Source of the DNA: Stramonita haemastoma | Taxonomy: Eukaryota > Mollusca > Gastropoda > Neogastropoda > Muricidae | Direction: 5' to 3' | Length of the DNA stretch: 15,000 nucleotides | Assembly: GCA_030674155.1 (NCBI GenBank) | Contig: CM060328.1 | Location: 40,855,649 to 40,870,648, forward strand | Part shown: positions 1-15,000 of the stretch, in pieces | Position numbering within the stretch: position 1 is the first letter of the stretch | Layout: every line of letters begins with the position of its first letter | The notes under the pieces: model-generated | What the model saw: the letters and a program-made list of their open reading frames with translations, nothing else | Database searches by the model: none | Told to the model about the DNA's origin: nothing | Made by a program: the position numbers and the translations under genes

Positions 1-187
1 GGTGTTCGCGCGCGCGAGAGCGTACACCTAGCCCATATACGCAAACGTCTGTGAAAGCACATTATACATTGCCCAGTGTATAAACAAAATTACACCACAT
101 TACAAGAACAACACAAAAAACTCGTATAACAATATTACACTTCCTGACAATTTAACCCGCTGGCCTGCTGCAATTAAAAAGTCTTTT
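1..187. other. Unassigned flank or intron
   Basis: AT-rich sequence after a short CG-alternating start (about 8-16). I see no coding or repeat signature. Confidence 0.4.
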
Positions 188-612
188 AAATTCTTTTTTT
201 TTTTTCACTTTCAGTCACAGCAGATTTTTCTGCGTAAAACTCGGGCTGCTCTCCCCGGGAAGAGCGCGTCACCACAAGAGCAGCGCCACCCAGTATTTTT
301 TTTCTTTTTCCTGTTCGCAGCTGTATTTGTTTCCCTATAGTATCAGAGTGGTTCTTTTCTACTGAATTTTGCCAGGGACAACCCTCTTCTTGCCGAGGGT
401 TCTTTTACTGCGCATAAAAATTTTATGTAACACACGGGACCTCGTTTTATCGTCTTATTCGAAAGACTAAGCACCCAGATTACCATTCACAGTCAAATGG
501 ATGGGTGAAAAGTTTTAGGCCCAAGCAGGGTTTGTACCACCGCACACTTCCGACCCGGACTTTTCGCTTTCTAAATAGGCGCGTTACCTCCAGACCACCA
601 ATCCACCTGTCT
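188..612 (-). mobile_element. tRNA-derived SINE, family 2, copy A
   Basis: Read on the minus strand, this has a degenerate tRNA-like head at about 612-520 (a TGGTCTGGAGGTA-like box A and a decayed box B). A core follows at about 480-430 containing the AAACGAGGTCCCGTGTG text shared by the SINEs here. The tail spans about 300-190, with GCGCTCTTCCCGGGGAGAGC and CAGCCCGAGTTTTACGCAG. I recognise the core and tail from molluscan SINEs. The opposite strand carries only short incidental reading frames. Ends are approximate and I did not find target-site duplications. Confidence 0.7.
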
Positions 613-1021
613 GATGTATTTGATATATGTATAGATAGCGATATGACAACTGTTGACAAATCACATCGATACTTAGTTGAAAAACCGGGAAACAATCAAA
701 ACCCTTTTCAGGAGTAGACTCGAATAGAAAATGAAACTTTCTTTTTAATAAAAAACAACAACCCTAAAATAGTTTAGCTATGTTTTGGTCTATGAAAAGT
801 GATATGAGAGGGAGAGAAACAGAGAGACAGAGACAGAGAGAGAGACAGAGAGAGGCTGGATGAGTGCATGCACGTGTGCATGTTGTGTGTGAGTGGGGGG
901 GTGTCATACTCATTTTTGAGAAGGGATATAAAGTGATCTACTGCGCTTTTTCGTATTTTCATCTCTTATCTGTACATGCTTTTAACATCTGAAATCCCCA
1001 TTACCCTGCCAAAGTGTATAA

Positions 1022-1022
<1 letters not shown>
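613..1022. other. Unassigned sequence with a short AG-rich patch
   Basis: No gene. About 806-855 is a degenerate AGAG/AGAC repeat. The rest is AT-rich and unrecognised. Confidence 0.4.
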
Positions 1023-1111
<89 letters not shown>

Positions 1112-1166
1112 CGTGTATGTGTGTGTGTGTGTATGTGCGCGCGCACGCGCGCGCGCGTGTGTGTGT
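1023..1166. repeat. (GT)n microsatellite with a CG-alternating end
   Basis: About 85 uninterrupted bases of GT are followed by variant GT with GCGT and GTAT units, then an alternating GC/CA block at about 1137-1157 and a short GT end. It is alternating purine-pyrimidine throughout. Confidence 0.95.
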
Positions 1167-1220
1167 ACATTCGAATTTGTTAAAGCTATCAAATGTTATT
1201 GGACGCTTATGTGTTGTATT

Positions 1221-1290
1221 GGTCGAATGCTAGCGCTTTGATTAGTTTTTGCAAGATATAGCGCTACATAAATCCCATGTTTTATTAATT
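1221..1290 (+). mobile_element. Retroposon 3'-tail fragment (AGCGCTTTGATT ... GATATAGCGCTACATAAAT)
   Basis: This carries the AGCGCTTTGA...AGCGCTATATAAAT type of 3' end shared by many LINEs and SINEs of aquatic animals. A related copy lies at 3005-3128. No head is attached, so the parent element cannot be named. Confidence 0.5.
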
Positions 1291-1354
1291 GTAATATCAT
1301 TTTATTCTTTAATATGACGTGAGAGGGAGAGAAATTTATTTATCTATTTCATTT

Positions 1355-1608
1355 ATTTTTTATATTGAGGATAATGGGATAAGCAATCATATGCTTTTTT
1401 ACATCCAGTCCCCGTGAATATGCAGTTTTGTAAATGTCATATGTTCCCATCGGCACACGATGGCCTACTCTTACGAAGAGCGGAACAGGATTTAACGTGT
1501 GCGCAAGATGTTCTGCGTGCGTTCGCACACGGGGCCTCGGTTTATATAGTCTCCTCCGAAAGACTTTGGGGGAGAGTGGAGTCAGCACTGAACTCCAGAG
1601 GAAAAGTC

Positions 1609-1610
<2 letters not shown>
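1355..1610 (-). mobile_element. tRNA-derived SINE, family 1, 5'-truncated copy
   Basis: It matches the body and tail of the full copy at 13381-13716. Shared landmarks include GAGGATAATGGGATAAGCA, ACATCCAGTCCCCGTG, GATGGCCTACTCTTACGAA, GATTTAACGTGTGCGCAAGA and GGGGCCTCGGTTTATA. On the minus strand the tRNA head is missing: the copy stops where an (AG)n array begins at 1611. Confidence 0.85.

Positions 1611-1695
<85 letters not shown>
1611..1695. repeat. (AG)n microsatellite
   Basis: About 42 uninterrupted AG units directly abut the truncated SINE. Confidence 0.97.
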
Positions 1696-2257
<562 letters not shown>

Positions 2258-2499
2258 CATGTAAGATGTAGATCTAAGTGATATCGTATGAAAAAACAAA
2301 CTATTCATTTAATACAACTCCAGACTAGGTTGACAATGCACGACCAGAATGTGTATGATCTACAAGCAGTATGATCTCATTATAATGATTACCACAGCTG
2401 ACCGGATATTGGCTGGCACATCCCTATCGAACCAGGATACCGACCTACACTTCTTACTTTCCCTCTGAATCTAATGAGACAGGGCAGAGGAAGGGAAAT

Positions 2500-2685
2500 A
2501 ATTGTTATTCACAGAGCGGAGAACCACCGGAAAGCTGCAGTTTCCGCCCCTCCTGTGGCGCCGTCCCTAGGTAATCTCCCTTTAAACGGCAATTTCCCGT
2601 TGATGTCGCTCGCTCAGCTAAGCTGGACCAATGGGAAGGGCGTCTTATCCAATCGCTTTGTTATTGGATCTGTCGTCTGCTAGTT
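2500..2685. promoter_or_regulatory. Possible promoter-like GC-richer patch with CCAAT motifs
   Basis: In otherwise AT-rich DNA this patch has about a dozen CpGs, a CCGCCCC Sp1-like motif (2547-2553), CCAAT at 2628-2632 and 2649-2653, and the inverse ATTGG at 2663-2667. Closely spaced CCAAT motifs are typical of NF-Y-bound animal promoters. No first exon is identifiable, so this is only a candidate regulatory element; a 5' exon of the convertase or an unknown transcript could start near here. Confidence 0.3.
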
Positions 2686-3004
2686 GATGTGTTTTCACAC
2701 ATGTCGAGGGAACGTTGTTCAAGCTGGCAAATTAAACAAAAAAAGTATTTGATTCGAAAGAGAGAGTCGCAATGACAGTTCGCCATGATTAGTTTTTGGT
2801 TTTAATGGCCTTTTTTTCCATTTACCAACAAAATAAAGGTTTAGATAATCCTTATGGCTGGGTTTGGCTGACATGAAACTGCTCTGGCTATGCACTAAGT
2901 TTTTTTCTTATTATGGTGGGCACATGTTTTAAGTTTTTCTTTTCTTTTTTTTTTCTTAAAAGGGTATGGTTGTACAGTTGTATGGTCGTATGGTTGTATG
3001 GTTG
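2686..3004. other. Unassigned T-rich sequence
   Basis: No gene. About 2968-3004 carries short TATGGT(T/C)GTA-like repeats of about 10 bases. Confidence 0.4.
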
Positions 3005-3206
3005 GAATGCAAGCACTTTGATTTGTTTGTACAGCCCTAATATGGCCTGTGTGGTCGGCAGGGCTATAAGCAACGTGATTGGATTGGATTTGTTTTTACA
3101 AGATATAGCGCTATATAATTTCCATATGTTATGATGATGATGATGATGATTATGAGGAGGAGGAGGAGGAGAAGAAGGAGGAGGAGAAGGAGGAGAAGGA
3201 GGATGA
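3005..3206 (+). mobile_element. Retroposon 3'-tail fragment ending in (ATG)n/(GAG)n
   Basis: It shares AATGCAAGCACTTTGATT and ACAAGATATAGCGCTATATA with 1221-1290. It has about 65 extra bases between those two blocks. It ends in ATG repeats (3130-3150) and then GAG/GAA repeats to 3206. Trinucleotide tails are usual for this type of retroposon end. Confidence 0.5.
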
Positions 3207-3234
3207 CAGGCAACTTCTAAGAGTTAAAGGATTG

Positions 3235-3475
3235 TTCCCGCGATATGAATACACCGGGATCGAACCCGGGTTTGGGCCACCAATGAGATGCCCGTTCAAA
3301 GGGATTTTTCCCCTGGAGATAATCATATCAGTACTGACTCCACAACCTCGAGGGTCCCTTAGGATAAGGCCCTGAGTGCGAATGCACGCAAATATTCTTG
3401 CTGACTCGTTAAAACTTATTCTGCTTTCCCGAAGAGTAGATCATTCATGCCGGTAAGAACAGATGACAAAAAATG
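3235..3475 (+). mobile_element. Diverged family 1 SINE body joined to an inverted tRNA-like head
   Basis: From about 3300 the + strand follows family 1: GGGATTTTTCCCCTGGAG, CAGTACTGACTCCAC, then decayed versions of the core and the AGAGTAG...CCGG...GATGAC block. Upstream, at 3252-3272, is the reverse complement of a tRNA box B (CACCGGGATCGAACCCGGG), so the head segment points the other way. Confidence 0.6.
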
Positions 3476-3760
3476 CATATCAAAACGCATGCACACTGAC
3501 ATATCCCCGAAGGTGGAATGTGGGTACAGGCAAAAACCGGTCGCAAACGCAAATGTCTTCCGACCTCAGAATTCTAGCCGAAGAATGAAATAAAGAAACA
3601 ACTGTATGTTTTGCGTAACAATATTCTTCTGTCAACCACGTTTTTTTAGCACAAGGTTTGCACTTCCCGATTATTCTTTTGGATAATATTTTAAGTGTAA
3701 AAATGCTACTTTTTAAAAGAAATAAAGTCAACGTTGAAACTAGCATAATTATTTGTTCAG
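3476..3760. other. Unassigned AT-rich sequence
   Basis: No coding or repeat signature recognised. Confidence 0.4.
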
Positions 3761-4052
3761 GGGGCAGGATAGCTCAGTGGTCTGAGCACTCGCTTTCCCC
3801 AAGCTAAAGTTAAGCAGCATCGAGTGTGGTTACCGAGTGGATGGGTGACCATTTGCGCATCTTGGTTTCAGTACAGTCCGCCAGTTCACCCAGCTGTAAA
3901 TGGGTACCTGCCCTCTTTAGGGTCAGGGAAGGTAAAGCAGCGAGGGAGAGATGGGCACGGCCCTCACTATGCTGGCCCCTAGAGAAGCTGAGGTCTCTGA
4001 CGCCTCGCTCCCCTACGACCACAAAGGTTATGGGACGCCTTTACCTTTACCT
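3761..4052 (+). mobile_element. SINE with a chimeric tRNA/5S-rRNA head
   Basis: It opens with GGATAGCTCAGTGGTCTGAG (3767-3786), a clear tRNA box A region. No tRNA box B follows. Instead 3808-3850 reads AGTTAAGCAGCATCGAGTGT, GGTTAC, then TGGATGGGTGACC, which matches the internal control region (A box, intermediate element, C box) of eukaryotic 5S rRNA. The body has GTTCACCCAGCTGTAAATGG, GAGAGATGGGCACGGCCCTC and CTAGAGAAGCTGAGGTCTCT. It ends with CCTTTACCTTTACC, a short TTTACC-type tail. Transcription by RNA polymerase III is inferred from the head. Confidence 0.75.
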
Positions 4053-4133
4053 ATTGGTTTAGCTAGCCACTGTAATGCAGTTATAAGATTTATGCAGTGG
4101 TTTTTTTTCAGTTTAGTATTGTTGTTTAGGGAG

Positions 4134-4262
4134 ACAAGAGAAGGGCAGGAGATGGGCACTGCCCTCAAAATGCTGGCCCCTAGAGAAGCTGAGGTCTCTG
4201 ACACTACCTCGCTTCTCGACGACTGCCTAGATTATGGAAACACCTTGACCTTTTTTTTAATT
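4134..4262 (+). mobile_element. 5'-truncated copy of the tRNA/5S SINE body
   Basis: It shares GGGCAGGAGATGGGCACTGC and TAGAGAAGCTGAGGTCTCTG with 3950-4000, then a decayed tail ending in ACCTTGACC and a T run. Confidence 0.75.
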
Positions 4263-4287
4263 TGATGACGTACAGTCACGTACGTCA

Positions 4288-4395
4288 GGGGATCGAGATG
4301 TCAGAGACCTTGGCTTCTCTAGAGGTCCACGTTTGGAGGGTAACGCCCATCTCTTGGTTTGCACACCTCTTTAAGTCACGGAAGGAAGGTGACAG
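4288..4395 (-). mobile_element. Inverted partial copy of the tRNA/5S SINE body
   Basis: The reverse complement contains AAGAGATGGGCGTTACCCTC and CTAGAGAAGCCAAGGTCTCT, matching the body of the element at 3761-4052. It lies opposite the direct copy at 4134-4262. Confidence 0.7.
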
Positions 4396-4610
4396 GATGG
4401 TTAAGACGTTCGCTTGCCAATTAGGTAAACCGTGAGTTTCTGGGTTCGTACCCAGCCTCGCCCTTTGTAAAAGTCATTGGGATGAGACTATTAACCGAGG
4501 CCTCGTGTGCGAACACACGCAGAACATCTTGCGCACACGTTAAAATCCCGTTCCGCCTTTCGGAAGAACAGGCCATCGTGTGCCGGTAGGAGCGGATGAC
4601 AAAATTATAT
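4396..4610 (+). mobile_element. tRNA-derived SINE, family 1, + strand copy
   Basis: The tRNA head has box A-like GGATGGTTAAGACGTTCGC (4395-4413) and box B GGGTTCGTACCC (4442-4453). The core reads GGGATGAGACTATTAACCGA then GGCCTCGTGTGCGAACACAC, GCAGAACATCTTGCGCACAC and CCATCGTGTGCCGGTAGGAG. The tail is lost and the copy runs into the family 3 element. Confidence 0.85.
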
Positions 4611-4611
4611 T

Positions 4612-4968
4612 TAAAAAAACCCAGCATGCACACAGGTGTCGTGTTTAGACACCATCCTTGAGGAAAAATCGGGGAGTGGTAGAGTCCCAGGGCGGCTCGG
4701 GGCTGTATATGGCAATGTTCTGGTGGCTCCTGCGACGGTACTGGAACTATTCGTATCGGTCATTGCCTTTCCAATGGATCATTCCAGTGCAGTGGAGAGG
4801 GGAGTCTGCTGCATGGGTAACAGCTTGCCCTCCATACTTACTTACCCATACTTACTTAGTGGATAGACGTTAAATTGAAGACACACTTACTTACCCAGGC
4901 TTTGCGCTCTAAAGACTAGAGCGCAACTCCATAGTCTTCCGAGACTGATGAGTGCCTACTACTACTAA
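4612..4968 (+). repeat. Dispersed repeat, family 3, copy 1
   Basis: By eye it is about 90% identical to 6298-6590, from CATGCACACAGG...TCGTGTTTAGACACCATCC through GGCTCCTGCGACGGTACTGG to CTCCATAGTCTTCCGAGACT. It ends in a (CTA)n run. It contains a 7-base-pair stem (GCGCTCT/AGAGCGC, 4904-4924). Compared with copy 2 it has about 49 extra bases (4849-4897) bounded by repeats of ACTTACTTACCCA. I do not know the element class; a non-autonomous retroposon is likely because of the simple-repeat end. Confidence 0.8.
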
Positions 4969-5340
4969 GTCACGGCAGAGTTCTCTGGGTGAAATTCAGG
5001 CTGCTCTACCCCGGGGAGGGCGTCGCGGGAGAGTGTGACGCCACAAGAGCAGGGTCACACATTCTCTTTTTTCTTTTCTTTTATTATTATTATTATTATT
5101 TTTTTTTTTTAATACTTTTCCTGTCTGCATGTATTGACGCCACAAGAGCAGGGCCATCCATTCTCTCTCTCTTTTTATTTATTTATTTTTTTTTTTACTG
5201 TTCCTGTCTGTATATATTTTCTTCGCTATCAGAGTGTTGTGGGTTCTTCTTTTTTTTCCCCAGAGAATTTTTTGCCAGTGACAACTCTCTCTCTCTCTCT
5301 GCCGTGGGTTCTTTTACGTGCGCTAAATGCTGATTTCGTA
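4969..5340 (-). mobile_element. SINE family 2, copy B, with internal duplication
   Basis: It shares with 188-420 GGCTGCTCT(A)CCCCGGG, CCACAAGAGCAG, TATCAGAGTG and GGGTTCTTTTAC. The tRNA head (minus-strand 5' end) is missing. A block beginning GACGCCACAAGAGCAGGG occurs at 5037 and again at 5136. It ends about 70 bases before the exon a acceptor. Confidence 0.75.
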
Positions 5341-5410
5341 TAATAATTATACTGAACCCCGCAAAAGCTGACATGGGTGTGTGTTTACAAGTCTTTTCTT
5401 CTGCTTGCAG

Positions 5411-14414
<9,004 letters not shown>

Positions 14415-14479
14415 GTCAGGCAGGCTTCTAGGAGTTGTTTTTTTTTAATTTTGTTTTATTGGTGGCTACGGTGTTAAAA

Positions 14480-14884
<405 letters not shown>

Positions 14885-14947
14885 TTTCCTTTCAGATTAG
14901 ACTACAGAGAGAGGTTGCTTGTGCAAGCATTCGTAATACCTTTCCCC

Positions 14948-14950
<3 letters not shown>

Positions 14951-15000
<50 letters not shown>
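14951..15000. repeat. (CA)n microsatellite, cut by the window end
   Basis: Pure CA from about 14951 to the last base. Confidence 0.97.

Noticed and set aside
2474..2683. 69-residue open frame in the CpG-richer patch
   Set aside because: It is short, shows no recognisable domain and no flanking splice signals. The DNA motifs are the more likely signal.
3767..3786. Possible tRNA gene
   Set aside because: There is a good box A but no T arm, box B or acceptor stem; 5S-like sequence follows, so it is a SINE head.
3801..3851. Possible 5S rRNA gene fragment
   Set aside because: Only the internal part matches 5S. Both ends of the gene are absent and SINE sequence flanks it.
4945..4952. CTGATGAG, as in the hammerhead ribozyme core
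   Set aside because: No GAAA core partner or stem III follows. The other copy of the repeat reads CTGATGGG, so the motif is not conserved.
14885..14950. Candidate next exon after the TTTCCTTTCAG at about 14885-14895
   Set aside because: The translation does not give the expected glycine-rich GSIFVWASGNG segment in any frame, and the sequence soon enters a CA array.

Overview
This window is animal nuclear DNA, most likely from a marine gastropod mollusc. The evidence is a conserved intron-split bilaterian gene, very heavy microsatellite content, and several tRNA-derived SINE families whose cores and 3' tails I recognise from molluscan genomes. The species call is inference.

Only one real gene is visible. 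Six consecutive coding exons on the + strand (5411-5530, 6650-6772, 8493-8530, 10575-10651, 12947-13034, 14243-14414) encode the end of the prodomain and the first part of the catalytic domain of a kexin/furin-type (S8B) proprotein convertase. It most resembles PCSK1 (PC1/3). The exons carry the RVKR autocleavage site, the catalytic Asp (LDDG), the catalytic His (HGTRCAGE) and the SASWGPNDD substrate-binding segment. The signal peptide, most of the prodomain, the oxyanion Asn, the catalytic Ser and the P-domain are not in the window. Two exons, possibly three, need a single base added back for the family reading frame to continue. Each missing base lies in a homopolymer, so uncorrected long-read errors are more likely than a pseudogene, but this is unproven.

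Layout: 1-5410 is upstream intron or flank, full of SINE copies in both orientations, microsatellites and one GC-richer patch with three CCAAT-type motifs (about 2500-2680). From 5411 to 14414, exons alternate with introns of about 1.1-2.3 kb. Those introns consist largely of (GT)n, (CA)n, (ATCT)n, (TCTG)n and (AG)n arrays, SINE copies and a LINE relic. From 14415 to the end is the next intron, with GGT/GCT/GAT trinucleotide arrays and a (CA)n array.

The most unusual item is a SINE at 3761-4052 whose head joins a tRNA-like box A to a 5S-rRNA-derived segment. Two extra copies of its body lie next to it in inverted orientation around a perfect short palindrome. I saw no bacterial-type system, CRISPR array, intact tRNA gene or second protein-coding gene.
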